64,000 bases of DNA, from positions 2,604,001-2,668,000 of the forward strand of contig NZ_RBKS01000001.1 in assembly GCF_003634555.1 (NCBI RefSeq), written 5' to 3'. The position numbers and the translations under genes were made by a program. Shown piece after piece: positions 20,790 through 29,839 of the stretch. Source of the DNA: Frondihabitans australicus. GTDB lineage: Bacteria > Actinomycetota > Actinomycetes > Actinomycetales > Microbacteriaceae. The stretch's first letter is position 1. Every line of letters starts with the position of its first letter. The notes below the pieces were generated by a model that did not search any database, had not been told where the DNA came from, and was given only the letters and a program-made list of their open reading frames with translations.

Positions 20790-21341
20790 GTGAAGCTACG
20801 CACCACGGCATCGATCGCCCTTGCCGGGGCTGTGATCGCTCTCACAGCCGGGTGCAACTTCATCAGCCCCCAGACCACCACCGAGCAGTACGACGCGAGC
20901 GACGGCTTCTCCACCAACGTGGGCTCGCTCGACGTCCGCAACGCCATCGTCTTCACCGACGACGCCGGCAAGCTCGCAAGCCTCTCGGTCACCCTCATCA
21001 ACAACTCGTCCAGCGCCAAGAACGTCGTCTTCCAGTACGACGCCAAGGGCGGGGTCAAGAAGACCGTCGACGTCGTCGTCCCGGCCGACGGCACCATCAG
21101 CCGCGGCACCTCCGAGAGCGACCCGCAGCTCCTGCTCACCAACGCCAAGGCCAAGCCCGGCGCGCTCCTCAAGGTCTTCATCCAGTACGGCAACCAGTCC
21201 GGCAAGAACCTCGACGTGCCCGTGCTCAACGGCGCGTTCAAGGAGTACGCGACGCTGCAGCCGACCCCCACGACGACCACGGTGCCCACGGCCCCGTCGA
21301 CGATCTCGCCGACCGACTCGGCGAACGCTCCGCTCGGCTGA
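20790..21341 (+). CDS. small secreted lipoprotein of unknown function
   Basis: The 183-aa protein starts at GTG 20790 with a GGAGG ribosome-binding site 7-8 nt upstream. It has a lipoprotein signal peptide ([22 protein letters not shown]) with lipobox cysteine at residue 22. A single beta-rich domain follows ([30 protein letters not shown]), and the C-terminus is a Thr/Pro-rich tail. Similar proteins sit beside carD/regX3 in related genomes, to my recollection, but no activity is known. It converges with regX3 across a strong bidirectional terminator. Confidence 0.8.
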   Translation: MKLRTTASIALAGAVIALTAGCNFISPQTTTEQYDASDGFSTNVGSLDVRNAIVFTDDAGKLASLSVTLINNSSSAKNVVFQYDAKGGVKKTVDVVVPADGTISRGTSESDPQLLLTNAKAKPGALLKVFIQYGNQSGKNLDVPVLNGAFKEYATLQPTPTTTTVPTAPSTISPTDSANAPLG

Positions 21342-21374
21342 CCGCCGCTCGGCTGAAAGCCCCCAGACGCCCGT

Positions 21375-21404
21375 AGGGCCCCGACCACCGGTCGGGGCCC
21401 TTCG
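21375..21404. terminator. bidirectional terminator between the lipoprotein gene and regX3
   Basis: AGGGCCCCGACC-acc-GGTCGGGGCCCT is a perfect 12-bp stem (21375-21401) followed by TTCG. It lies between convergent genes and can serve both. Confidence 0.8.
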
Positions 21405-21431
21405 TCGTCGCGGGGCGACGACCCGCGAGGG

Positions 21432-22112
21432 TCAGGCCTCGATGCGGTAGCCGAGACCGCGCACCGTGACGAGCGCGACCGGCTCCGACGGCACGGCCTC
21501 GATCTTCGAGCGGATGCGCTTGATGTGCACGTCGAGCGTCTTCGTGTCGCCGAAGTAGTCGGAGCCCCAGACGCGGTCGATCAGCTGGCCGCGCGTGAGC
21601 ACGCGACCGGCATTGCGCATCAGGAGCTCGAGAAGCTCGAACTCCTTGAGCGGCATGGCGATGTCCTTGCCGCGCACGGTGACCACGTGCCGCTCGACGT
21701 CCATCGAGATCTCGCCGGCCGTGAGGATCGCGTCGCCCAGGTCGTCGAGGTCGACGCGGCGGCGGAGCACGGCGCGGATGCGGGCCAGGAGCTCGCGGGT
21801 CGAGTAGGGCTTCGTGACGTAGTCGTCGGCACCGAGCTCGAGCCCCACGACGATGTCGACCTCGGAGTCCTTCGCCGTGAGCATGACGATCGGCACCTGC
21901 GAACGGGTGCGGATCTCCCGGCACACCTCGGTGCCGGGCAGCCCCGGGAGCATGAGGTCGAGCAGGACCAGGTCGGCGCCGTCCCGGTCGAACGCGGCCA
22001 GGGCCTTGGGCCCGTCGTCGGCCACGGTGACCTGGTAGCCCTCGCGCTCGAGGATGAAGGCGAGCGGCTCCGAGAGCGACTCTTCGTCTTCGACGATCAG
22101 GATGCGGGTCAT
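21432..22112 (-). CDS. regX3: response regulator RegX3 (phosphate starvation)
   Basis: The 226-aa OmpR/PhoB-type regulator has a receiver at 1-115: acidic pocket VEDEES, phospho-acceptor Asp in LVLLDLMLPGLPG, Thr in VIMLTAKDS-like IVMLTAKDS, and Lys in YVTKPYS. A winged helix follows from about 130 (FELLELLMRNAGRVLTRGQLIDRVWG, TLDVHIKRIRSKIE). It is activated by SenX3 and expected to bind GTTCACC-type repeats such as the one before pstS (56755). Its ATG overlaps the senX3 stop in ATGA. Confidence 0.92.
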   Translation of the reverse strand: MTRILIVEDEESLSEPLAFILEREGYQVTVADDGPKALAAFDRDGADLVLLDLMLPGLPGTEVCREIRTRSQVPIVMLTAKDSEVDIVVGLELGADDYVTKPYSTRELLARIRAVLRRRVDLDDLGDAILTAGEISMDVERHVVTVRGKDIAMPLKEFELLELLMRNAGRVLTRGQLIDRVWGSDYFGDTKTLDVHIKRIRSKIEAVPSEPVALVTVRGLGYRIEA

Positions 22113-23269
22113 ACGATGTGTTCTCCTCGTGCGGGAACCGTGGCCTGGGAGGCCTCGGGGAGACGGATGGTGAAGGTCGAACCAGAGCCGAGCTGCGACC
22201 AGAGCCGGATGTCGCCGCCGTGATTCTGCACGATGTGCTTCACGATGGCGAGCCCCAGCCCGGTGCCGCCCGTGCGCCGTGAGCGTGCGGGGTCGACGCG
22301 GTAGAAGCGCTCGAAGATGCGCTCGCGGTCGACTTCGGCGATGCCGTCCCCCTGGTCGGTGACGGCGATCTCGACGACGCCGGCGTCGGTGACGGTCGCG
22401 CCGATGCCGATGCGGGAGCCGTCGGGCGAGTAGTGGACGGCGTTGGCGACGAGGTTGTGGACGGCGACGGAGAGCAGGTCGGCGTCGCCGACGACGGTCG
22501 CGTGCTTTCCGCCCCGCGTGACGATCTCGATGCCCCGGGCCTCGGCCTCGACGCGGTCGCGCTCCACCGCGCTGCGGATCACCTGCCGCACGTCGACGAT
22601 CTCGGGATCGTCGAGAGGGTCGGCCGACTGCAGACGCGAGAGCTCGATGATGTCCTGGGTGAGTCGCCCGAGCCGCAGCGACTCGCGCTGGAGACTGGCG
22701 GCGAAGTAGCGCACCTGCTCGGGGTCGTCCGCGGCCGACTCGAGCGCCTCGGCCAGCAGTCCGACCGCCCCGATCGGCGTCTTCAGCTCGTGACTGATGT
22801 TGGCCACGAAGTCGCGGCGCACCTCCTCGAGGCGGTGCTGCTCGGTGTGGTCCTCGGCGAGCACGAGCACGTACCTCGAGCCGAGTCGCGACGCCCGCAC
22901 GAGCATCCTGAGGCTGGTCTCCTCCCGCAGCGAGCGGGCCAGCAGGAGCTGACGCTCGACCGGGTGCTCCTCGTCGCGGGCCTTCTCGATCAGCTCGACG
23001 AGCTCGTGGTGGGCCACCTGCTGCCCCAGCACCAGGCCGGTCGCGATGGCCATCGCCGACGCCTTCTGCACGTTGTTCGACGGATCGACGACGAAGCCCG
23101 CCGAGTCGAGAGTGTCGAGCACGGCCCCCACGCCGTCGGGAAGCGCGACCTCGCTGAGCCGACGCGCGCGGCGCCCGCGGTCTGCGGCGAACACGACGAG
23201 AAGGACGAGTCCTGCGCCGATGACGAGGCCGACCGCCAGAGAGATCGGCACCAGCCAGGGGTTGTGCAT
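22109..23269 (-). CDS. senX3: sensor histidine kinase SenX3
   Basis: The 386-aa kinase has one clear N-terminal membrane segment (about residues 5-27, WLVPISLAVGLVIGAGLVLL). A PAS-like domain spans about 45-145 (LDTLDSAGFVVDPSNNVQ). HisKA follows with the phospho-His in FVANISHELKTPIGAVGLL near residue 160, and the ATPase domain has N-box VHNLVANAVHYS, G1 TDQGDGIAE and G2 GGTGLGLAIVKHI. In the SenX3/PhoR family, kinase activity is held down by PhoU and the Pst importer when phosphate is plentiful; phoU is divergent here. The start at 23269 reads MHNPWLVPISL. Confidence 0.92.
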   Translation of the reverse strand: MHNPWLVPISLAVGLVIGAGLVLLVVFAADRGRRARRLSEVALPDGVGAVLDTLDSAGFVVDPSNNVQKASAMAIATGLVLGQQVAHHELVELIEKARDEEHPVERQLLLARSLREETSLRMLVRASRLGSRYVLVLAEDHTEQHRLEEVRRDFVANISHELKTPIGAVGLLAEALESAADDPEQVRYFAASLQRESLRLGRLTQDIIELSRLQSADPLDDPEIVDVRQVIRSAVERDRVEAEARGIEIVTRGGKHATVVGDADLLSVAVHNLVANAVHYSPDGSRIGIGATVTDAGVVEIAVTDQGDGIAEVDRERIFERFYRVDPARSRRTGGTGLGLAIVKHIVQNHGGDIRLWSQLGSGSTFTIRLPEASQATVPARGEHIV

Positions 23270-23458
23270 GCAATCAGGTTAGTGAACGGTTGGTGGCGCG
23301 ACTGTGCCGATCCTGATTCCCGAGGCCCTGGCGGCAGAGAGTTCTCCTCTCCATCACCGGACGTTAACCTTTGCAGTGGAGGCTCGTCGGGTCTGCGTGA
23401 TCGCAGATTCAGTAGAGTGCAGACACGTTTTTCCAGGCCGGGAGGGTCGACCACACCA

Positions 23459-24112
23459 ATGCGCGAGGTATTCCAGCAGGAGCTCCAAGAGGTTCAGGAG
23501 CGTCTCGTCGAGATCTCGACTCTCGTGGCGACGTCGATCGCGAACGCCACCGAGGCGTTCGGCGACTCGAACATCAGCCTCGCCGAGCAGGTCATCGCCG
23601 ACGACGACAAGATCGACGCGCTCGCCGCGAGCCTCGACGAGCTCGCCATCGACATCCTGGCCCGCCAGCAGCCGGTCGCACGCGACCTCCGCATCGTCGT
23701 CTCCGCCCTGCGGATCTCGGCGTCGCTCGAGCGCATGGGCGACATGTCCGAGCACATCGCGCAGCTGGCCCGCTACCGGTTCCCCGAGAAGGTCGTGCCG
23801 AAGTCGCTTCGCCCGACGTTCGTCGAGCTCGGCCAGCTCGACGTCGCGATCGCCAAGAAGCTCACCGAGCTCCTGCAGACCGAGGACGTCAGCCTCGCCG
23901 AAGAGATCCGCAACGACGACGACCGCATCGACGAGCTGCACCTCAGCGTCTTCGACAAGGTGCTCGGCGAGACCTGGAAGGGCGCGCCGGCCGACACCGT
24001 CGACGCCACGCTCGCCAGCCGCTACCACGAGCGCTTCGCCGACCACGCGGTCTCCATCGCGAAGAAGGTCGCGTACCTGGCGACCGGCGACTGGGTCGGC
24101 GCCGACCTCTAG
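23459..24112 (+). CDS. phoU: phosphate signalling protein PhoU
   Basis: The 217-aa all-helical protein has two PhoU repeats (about 8-95 and 110-205). Each carries a metal-binding E/DxxxD-type motif: DDDKIDALAASLDELAIDIL and DDDRIDELHLSVFDKVL. It links PstB to SenX3 and represses the Pho response under phosphate sufficiency. It starts at ATG 23459 and is divergent from senX3 across 189 bp. The intergenic DNA holds GTTCACT (minus strand, near 23280), GTTAACC (23363), and a TCTGCG-tgat-CGCAGA inverted repeat (23392-23407), all candidates for regulatory sites. A strong terminator follows. Confidence 0.94.
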   Translation: MREVFQQELQEVQERLVEISTLVATSIANATEAFGDSNISLAEQVIADDDKIDALAASLDELAIDILARQQPVARDLRIVVSALRISASLERMGDMSEHIAQLARYRFPEKVVPKSLRPTFVELGQLDVAIAKKLTELLQTEDVSLAEEIRNDDDRIDELHLSVFDKVLGETWKGAPADTVDATLASRYHERFADHAVSIAKKVAYLATGDWVGADL

Positions 24113-24127
24113 AACCACTAGCGTGAG

Positions 24128-24158
24128 AAGGGCCCGGAGCACTGCTCCGGGCCCTTTT
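24128..24158 (+). terminator. intrinsic terminator of phoU
   Basis: AAGGGCCCGGAGC-act-GCTCCGGGCCCTT is a perfect 13-bp stem followed by TT, giving a TTTT tail. It begins 15 nt after the phoU stop. Confidence 0.9.
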
Positions 24159-24176
24159 CGGTTCCATCACGGTTTG

Positions 24177-24215
24177 CGTTAACCTCTTGACGACAATCAT
24201 CAAGGCGACAATGAT
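24177..24215 (+). promoter_or_regulatory. promoter and operator of the ROK repressor gene
   Basis: TTGACG (24187-24192), a 17-nt spacer and AATGAT (24210-24215) lie just upstream of GTG 24222, so the message should be leaderless. The -35 is the right arm of a 16-bp inverted repeat CGTTAA-CCTC-TTGACG (24177-24192). An almost identical repeat covers the -35 of the sugar importer promoter (25544-25559). This implies autoregulation by the ROK repressor. Confidence 0.7.
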
Positions 24216-24221
24216 TCCAGC

Positions 24222-25472
24222 GTGCCAAATCCCCCTGACCCAATGACGGGTCGCACCGATCCGGCGACGGGTCGACGCCCCACCCCCGAGGCTCGGCCCG
24301 CGCCGCTGATGAACAACAGCCCGGGTTCGCAGACGTCGCTCCGGAAGCGCAACCAGCAGCGCGTCATCGAGGCGCTCGTCAGCGTCGGCGCCTCCACGCA
24401 GGCCGAACTGGCGCGTCGCACGGGGCTCAGCACGGCCACGATCTCGAACATCGTCACCCTCATGGCGAAGAACGGCCTCGTCAGCCTGACGCCGACCACG
24501 AGCTCGGGCCGGCGGGCCGTGTCGGTCAAACTGCTCACGTCGAACGGCACCGTCGCCGCGGGGATCGGCTTCGGGCGGCGCCACCTGCGGGTCGTGCTGG
24601 TCTACCCCGACTTCACGATCGCCGCCGAGGAGAACGTGATCCTCGAGCAGAAATACGACCCTCGCGACGGCTTCGACCTGGCGAAGGAGGTGCTGACGCG
24701 ACTCCTGGAGCAGACCGGCATCTCGTGGGAGGCGCTGAGCGGCGTCGGCGTCGGGATCCCCGGCTCGATCGACCGTCGCGACCTCATGCCAGTCATCGGC
24801 ACCGTCTGGGCGGAGTGGGCCTTCGTCGACGTCGTCGTCGAGCTGGAGGACCGACTCGGCGTCCCGGTCGTCCTCGACAACGACGCGAACCTCGGCAGCG
24901 TCGCCGAGACCATCTGGGGGCTCCACGGCGGCGCGACCAACCTCGTCTACCTCAAGGTCGGGTCGGGCGTCGGAGCAGGCCTGATCCTCAACGGGAAGCC
25001 GTTCAACGGCGCGACCGGCGTCACGGGCGAGGTCGGGCACGTGCAGGTGGTGCCGGACGGCCAGGCCTGCCGGTGCGGCAACCGCGGCTGCCTCGAGGCG
25101 GAGGCGTCGGTGCAGGCGATGCTCGACCGTCTCAGCTCGGTCACGCCGATCCAGTCGACCGAAGACCTCGTCCGGGCCGTGCAGGCCGGCGACGTCGCGG
25201 CCCTTCGCGTGATCGAGGACGCCGCGCGGCTGATCGGCCGGGTCGTCGGCGATCTCGCGAGCATCCTGAGCCCCGAGGTGATCGTGCTGGGCGGGCCTCT
25301 GGCGGTCCTGGGCGACACGATCCTCGACCCGATCTCCCGCTCGTTCGCCCGCCACGTGCTCCCGCTCGTCCGCGACGCGACCGACATCGTGGCGTCGACG
25401 CTCGACGACCGAGGCGAGGCCCTGGGGGCTGCGGCGCTCGTCTTCCACCAGGCCGCCGTCCGTGTGATATGA
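24222..25472 (+). CDS. ROK family transcriptional repressor of the sugar importer
   Basis: The 416-aa protein starts at GTG 24222. Residues 40-95 form a winged HTH (LRKRNQQRVIEALVSVGAS, AELARRTGLSTATISNIV). The ROK domain follows, with the DNDANLGSVAE sugar-binding segment, GSGVGAGLILNGK and the zinc cluster CRCGNRGCLEAEASV after GEVGHVQVV. The phosphate-loop DxGGT motif is degraded (AAGIGFGRRHLR), so it should sense sugar rather than phosphorylate it. It lies directly upstream of the GguAB-ChvE-type importer and shares an operator with it. Confidence 0.88.
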   Translation: MPNPPDPMTGRTDPATGRRPTPEARPAPLMNNSPGSQTSLRKRNQQRVIEALVSVGASTQAELARRTGLSTATISNIVTLMAKNGLVSLTPTTSSGRRAVSVKLLTSNGTVAAGIGFGRRHLRVVLVYPDFTIAAEENVILEQKYDPRDGFDLAKEVLTRLLEQTGISWEALSGVGVGIPGSIDRRDLMPVIGTVWAEWAFVDVVVELEDRLGVPVVLDNDANLGSVAETIWGLHGGATNLVYLKVGSGVGAGLILNGKPFNGATGVTGEVGHVQVVPDGQACRCGNRGCLEAEASVQAMLDRLSSVTPIQSTEDLVRAVQAGDVAALRVIEDAARLIGRVVGDLASILSPEVIVLGGPLAVLGDTILDPISRSFARHVLPLVRDATDIVASTLDDRGEALGAAALVFHQAAVRVI

Positions 25473-25543
25473 CGGGCGTGGAGACAGAACGGGATGTGAG
25501 CGCTCTCGCGCGGTCACGTCCTGAAGCCGTTACAAATTCGTTG

Positions 25544-25582
25544 CGTTAACCTTTTGACGCCAGCGCCGCGCGGGCCTACTGT
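25544..25582 (+). promoter_or_regulatory. promoter and operator of the sugar ABC importer operon
   Basis: TTGACG (25554-25559), a 17-nt spacer and TACTGT (25577-25582) form a near-consensus promoter. The 16-bp inverted repeat CGTTAA-CCTT-TTGACG (25544-25559) overlaps the -35. It differs by one base from the repeat at 24177-24192, and TTGCGTTAACC is shared. A bound repressor would block polymerase directly. The leader before ATG 25666 is about 77 nt. Confidence 0.75.
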
Positions 25583-25665
25583 AATCGAGGGCCCCGCGGG
25601 GCCGACCGGGCGGCAACGAAGACCCAACCCGACAACGATGTCTGATTTACAAATGGCGGTGCACA

Positions 25666-27210
25666 ATGGCTGGTGACCCAACCATCCTCGAGATGCGCTC
25701 GATCACCAAGGAATTCCCCGGTGTGAAGGCCCTCTCCGACGTGAACCTGACCGTGAAGGCCGGCGAGATCCATGCGATCTGCGGCGAGAACGGTGCGGGC
25801 AAGTCGACTCTCATGAAGGTCCTCTCGGGCGTCTACCCCTTCGGCACCTACTCGGGCGACATCGTCTACGAGAACGAGGTCGTGGAGTTCTCGAACATCC
25901 GGCAGTCCGAGGCCGCCGGCATCGTGATCATCCACCAGGAGCTCGCGCTGATCCCCGAGCTCTCGATCACCGAGAACATCTTCCTCGGCAACGAGCCCGG
26001 CCGTGGCGGCATCATCAACTGGATCGAAGCCCAGCGTCGCGCCAACGACCTGCTCGCGCGCGTGGGCCTCACCGAGGACCCCGACACGAAGATCAAGTCC
26101 ATCGGCGTCGGCAAGCAGCAGCTCGTCGAGATCGCCAAGGCGCTCAACAAGAACGTGAAGCTGCTCATCCTCGACGAGCCCACGGCGGCGCTCAACGAGC
26201 AGGAGTCGCAGCACCTCCTCGACCTGATCGTGGGCCTCAAGGGTCGCGGCGTCACGAGCATCATGATCAGCCACAAGCTGAACGAGATCGAGCAGATCTC
26301 CGACACGATCACGATCCTGCGCGACGGCAAGACCATCGAGAGCCTCGATGTCAAAGCCGACGGCGTGAACGAGGACCGCATCATCCGCGGCATGGTCGGC
26401 CGCTCGCTCGAGAGCCGCTTCCCCGACCGCACGCCGAACATCGGCGAGACCTTCTTCGAGGTCCGCAACTGGACCGTGCGCCACCCGCTCGACCCCGAGC
26501 GACTCGTGTGCAAGAACGAGAACTTCTTCGTGCGTCGCGGTGAGATCGTCGGCTTCGCCGGCCTCATGGGCGCCGGCCGCACCGAGCTCGCGATGAGCAT
26601 CTTCGGCCACTCCTACGGCACCTACGTCTCGGGCGAGGTCTTCAAGGACGGCAAGGAGATCCGCACCGACACGGTCGACCGCGCCATCAAGAACGGCATC
26701 GGCTACGTGTCGGAGGACCGCAAGGCCCTCGGCCTGAACCTGCTCGACACGATCAAGCGCTCGACCGTGGCCGCCGGCCTGCCGAAGATCACGCACCACG
26801 GCGTCGTCTCGAACGTCGAGGAGTACGAGGTCTCCGAGCGCTACCGCCGGAGCCTCCGCACCAAGGCGAACTCGGTCGACGAGGGCGTCTCCAAGCTGTC
26901 GGGCGGCAACCAGCAGAAGGTCGTCCTCGCCAAGTGGATGTTCACCGATCCCGACCTGCTGATCCTCGACGAGCCCACCCGCGGCATCGACGTGGGCGCC
27001 AAGTTCGAGATCTACGGAATCATCCAGGACCTCGCCGCACAGGGCAAGGGCGTGATCCTCATCTCCTCCGAACTGCCCGAACTCCTGGGCCTCTCGGATC
27101 GCATCTACACGATCTTCGAGGGCTCGATCACCAACTCCCTGACCGCAGCCGAAGCGAACCCCGAGTCGCTGATGGTGAGCATGACCTCGAAAAGGACCTC
27201 GGTTCGATGA
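25666..27210 (+). CDS. mmsA: multiple-monosaccharide ABC transporter ATP-binding protein (GguA/MmsA type)
   Basis: The 514-aa double ABC protein's first domain has Walker [13 protein letters not shown], the signature-like [15 protein letters not shown] and Walker [14 protein letters not shown]. The second has a degenerate P-loop [11 protein letters not shown] and signature [15 protein letters not shown]. The opening [22 protein letters not shown] and the [15 protein letters not shown] segment match the GguA branch that works with ChvE-type binding proteins (glucose, galactose, xylose, arabinose). It is ATGA-coupled to the permease gene. Confidence 0.9.
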   Translation: MAGDPTILEMRSITKEFPGVKALSDVNLTVKAGEIHAICGENGAGKSTLMKVLSGVYPFGTYSGDIVYENEVVEFSNIRQSEAAGIVIIHQELALIPELSITENIFLGNEPGRGGIINWIEAQRRANDLLARVGLTEDPDTKIKSIGVGKQQLVEIAKALNKNVKLLILDEPTAALNEQESQHLLDLIVGLKGRGVTSIMISHKLNEIEQISDTITILRDGKTIESLDVKADGVNEDRIIRGMVGRSLESRFPDRTPNIGETFFEVRNWTVRHPLDPERLVCKNENFFVRRGEIVGFAGLMGAGRTELAMSIFGHSYGTYVSGEVFKDGKEIRTDTVDRAIKNGIGYVSEDRKALGLNLLDTIKRSTVAAGLPKITHHGVVSNVEEYEVSERYRRSLRTKANSVDEGVSKLSGGNQQKVVLAKWMFTDPDLLILDEPTRGIDVGAKFEIYGIIQDLAAQGKGVILISSELPELLGLSDRIYTIFEGSITNSLTAAEANPESLMVSMTSKRTSVR

Positions 27211-28520
27211 AGAACTTCAGAAAGAATCTGGATGCCATCCTGGGCGGCAAGGGGGGTGGACTCAGCCAGTACAGCATGATCATCGCGCTCATCGTGATCC
27301 TGATCGTCTTCCAGATCTGGACCGGCGGCGTCACCCTCGACCCGGGCAACGTGATCAACGTCTTCCAGCAGTACTCCTACATCCTGATCCTCGCGATCGG
27401 CATGGTCATGGTGATCGTCGCCGGGCACATCGACCTCTCGGTCGGCTCGGTCGCGGCGTTCGTCGGCATCATCGTGGCGCAGTCGATGGCGGTCTGGCAT
27501 CTGGCGTGGCCTCTCGCCGTGCTCCTGGGCCTCGTGATCGGCGCCCTCGTCGGCATCTGGCAGGGCTTCTGGGTCGCCTACGTGCGAGTGCCCGCGTTCA
27601 TCGTGACGCTGGCCGGCCAGCTGATCTTCCGCGGTGCGAACCAGCTCATCGGCTCGTCGACCTCCGTGCCGGTGAACGCCTCCTTCCAGAACATCGGCGG
27701 CGGCTTCATCCCCGACTTCGGCGGCGGCGACTTCAGCAACGGCACGCTGATCCTGGGCGCCATCTCGATCGCGGCGATCGTCTACTTCGAGTTCCGCGGC
27801 CGCAAGAACCGCGTCCGCATGGGCGCCGAGCCGGCACCGCTGTGGACCAGCTGGGTCAGGATCATCGTGCTCAGCGCGATCACCGCCTACGCCACGTACC
27901 TCTTCGCGAGCTACCGCGCCGGCACCAGCGTGCCGCTGGTCGCGATCATCCTCGGCGTGATCATGATCGCCTTCACGTTCGTCTTCAACAACACGACCTT
28001 CGGCCGCCACGTCTACGCGGTCGGCGGCAACGCCAACGCGGCCGTGCTGTCGGGTGTGAACTCGCGCCGGGTGAACTTCCTGGTGATCATGAACATGTCG
28101 ATCCTCGCCGCCGTCGCCGGCATCGTGTACACCTCGTACGCCGGCGCCTCGGGCCCCTCCGACGGAACCGGCTGGGAGCTCGACGCGATCGCCGCCGTCT
28201 TCGTCGGTGGCGCCGCGGTCGCCGGTGGTATCGGCACGATCCCCGCCTCCATCGTCGGTGGCCTCGTCCTCTCGTTCCTCGCCAACGGCCTCTCGCTCGT
28301 CGGCATCGACACGAACACGACGCAGATCATCCGCGGCCTCGTGCTGCTCCTCGCCGTTGCCTTCGACGTCTACAACAAGACGCAGGGACGCCCGTCGCTC
28401 ACCGGCCGGCTCTTCAAGAGCCGCAACCAGAAGAGCGAGGGCCCGACCGACGGCGGCATCAAGGGGGACGGCTCGCAGCCCGAGTCGATCTCCGACCAAC
28501 CGCAGGTTTTGCTGCCCTGA
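27207..28520 (+). CDS. mmsB: multiple-monosaccharide ABC transporter permease (GguB/MmsB type)
   Basis: The 437-aa integral membrane protein starts at ATG 27207, overlapping the ATPase stop. It has about ten helices, including [17 protein letters not shown]-like and [27 protein letters not shown]. The latter contains the GHIDLSVGS motif conserved in BPD_transp_2 sugar permeases. The large insert between helices (about residues 185-230, with [11 protein letters not shown]) is typical of the XylH/GguB group. The last 40 residues are a charged cytosolic tail. Confidence 0.9.
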   Translation: MKNFRKNLDAILGGKGGGLSQYSMIIALIVILIVFQIWTGGVTLDPGNVINVFQQYSYILILAIGMVMVIVAGHIDLSVGSVAAFVGIIVAQSMAVWHLAWPLAVLLGLVIGALVGIWQGFWVAYVRVPAFIVTLAGQLIFRGANQLIGSSTSVPVNASFQNIGGGFIPDFGGGDFSNGTLILGAISIAAIVYFEFRGRKNRVRMGAEPAPLWTSWVRIIVLSAITAYATYLFASYRAGTSVPLVAIILGVIMIAFTFVFNNTTFGRHVYAVGGNANAAVLSGVNSRRVNFLVIMNMSILAAVAGIVYTSYAGASGPSDGTGWELDAIAAVFVGGAAVAGGIGTIPASIVGGLVLSFLANGLSLVGIDTNTTQIIRGLVLLLAVAFDVYNKTQGRPSLTGRLFKSRNQKSEGPTDGGIKGDGSQPESISDQPQVLLP

Positions 28521-28594
28521 CGCGCAGGCCCTCGGGCCGCATGCTCACCGCAGCGAAGTAATGGGCGCGAGCCTCGCTCGTCCCGAAGCACCAC

Positions 28595-28617
28595 GGGTGC
28601 GCCCCACGCACCCTTTC
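28595..28617 (+). terminator. intercistronic hairpin between permease and binding-protein genes
   Basis: GGGTGCG-cccca-CGCACCC (28595-28613) is followed by TTTCT. It separates the permease gene from the binding-protein gene. It may act as a partial terminator, or protect the mRNA so that the binding protein is made in excess. No separate promoter for the binding-protein gene is obvious. Confidence 0.55.
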
Positions 28618-28646
28618 TCCCCACCACAGAGGAAAGAAGCATTTCA

Positions 28647-29753
28647 ATGAAGAAAAAGCTGATCATCGGCGTTTCCGTCGCCGCGATCACGGCCATGGCG
28701 CTGACCGGCTGCTCGTCCAGCCGCTCCGGCGGGTCGTCGAGCTCCGACTCGATCCCCAAGGGCTCGACCATCGGCGTCTCGCTCCCGGCCAAGACCTCGC
28801 AGAACTGGGTTCTCGCGAAGGCCGCCTTCGAGTCGGCTCTCAAGGCCGACGGCTTCAAGGCCGACGTCCAGTACGCCGCCGCCACGAACACCGTGCCCGA
28901 CCAGCAGAGCCAGATCTCGGCCATGATCCAGAAGGGCGACAAGGCCCTGATCATCGCGGCTCAGGACGGCGCTCAGCTCGGCACGCAGGTCAAGCAGGCC
29001 AAGGCCGCCGGCATCCCCGTCATCGCCTGGGACCGCAACATCACCGGCACCAAGAACGTCGACTACTACGTCGCGTTCAACAACTACAAGGTCGGCCAGC
29101 TCCAGGGCCAGGCCCTCCTCGACGGCATGAAGGCCCGCAAGTCGAGCGGCCCGTACGACATCGAGCTGTTCGCCGGTGCGTCGACCGACGCCAACGCCCC
29201 CGTCTTCTTCGACGGCGCCATGAGCGTCCTCGAGCCGAAGATCAAGGACGGCACGCTGAAGGTCCTCTCGGGCCAGACCACGTTCGCGCAGGTCAACACG
29301 GCGGGCTGGCTCGCCCAGAACGCCCAGACCCGCATGAGCAACCTGCTCCAGAAGACCTACTCGGGCAACGAGGAGCTCGACGGCGTCCTGTCGCCGAACG
29401 ACACCCTCGGTCGCGCGATCATCCAGGCCATCCAGCAGGACCACAAGACGGTCCCGATCGTCACCGGTCAGGACTCCGAGACCGCGTCGATCCCGCTCAT
29501 CATGAACGGCACGCAGTACTCGACCATCTACAAGAACACCAACGAAGAGGCCAACGCGGCTGTGAAGCTCGTCAAGACCCTGTCGGACGGCAAGAAGCCG
29601 GCCACGGTCATCGACAAGAAGAACAACTACAACGGCGTCAAGACGGTCCCCGCGATCGAGCTCACCCCCGTCCTCATCACCAAGGAGAACGCGGTGAAGG
29701 AGTACGCGAACAACCCGACCCTCGAGGCTCTCGCCAAGGCGGGCGCCAAGTAG
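28647..29753 (+). CDS. chvE: ChvE-type sugar-binding lipoprotein
   Basis: The 368-aa protein has a lipoprotein signal peptide (MKKKLIIGVSVAAITAMALTGC; Cys22) and a Ser-rich linker. The type I periplasmic-binding fold begins at about 40 (TIGVSLPAKTSQNWVLAKAA). The second-lobe segments DGVLSPNDTLGRAIIQAI and VTGQDSETASIPLIMNG are of ChvE/XylF style. It delivers monosaccharides to MmsA/MmsB; the pattern of ligand-binding residues cannot fix the sugar. It has an AGAGGAAAG ribosome-binding site and lies 126 nt after the permease, with a hairpin between. Confidence 0.9.
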   Translation: MKKKLIIGVSVAAITAMALTGCSSSRSGGSSSSDSIPKGSTIGVSLPAKTSQNWVLAKAAFESALKADGFKADVQYAAATNTVPDQQSQISAMIQKGDKALIIAAQDGAQLGTQVKQAKAAGIPVIAWDRNITGTKNVDYYVAFNNYKVGQLQGQALLDGMKARKSSGPYDIELFAGASTDANAPVFFDGAMSVLEPKIKDGTLKVLSGQTTFAQVNTAGWLAQNAQTRMSNLLQKTYSGNEELDGVLSPNDTLGRAIIQAIQQDHKTVPIVTGQDSETASIPLIMNGTQYSTIYKNTNEEANAAVKLVKTLSDGKKPATVIDKKNNYNGVKTVPAIELTPVLITKENAVKEYANNPTLEALAKAGAK

Positions 29754-29771
29754 GCAGCACTCCGCATCATC

Positions 29772-29808
29772 GGAACCCCCGCTCGGCGTCTCGCCGGGCG
29801 GGGGTTCC
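29772..29808 (+). terminator. terminator of the sugar importer operon
   Basis: GGAACCCCCGC (29772-29782) pairs perfectly with GCGGGGGTTCC (29798-29808), with an inner CGGCG/CGCCG stem, 18 nt after the chvE stop. Confidence 0.8.
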
Positions 29809-29839
29809 TGCGTTCGGCGCAGGGTTCGTGCTGTGGACG

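Noticed and set aside
23270-23460. A full PHO box in the senX3-phoU intergenic region
   Set aside because: GTTCACT and GTTAACC are present but not as a clean 11-bp direct repeat, so I mention them only as weak candidates under phoU.
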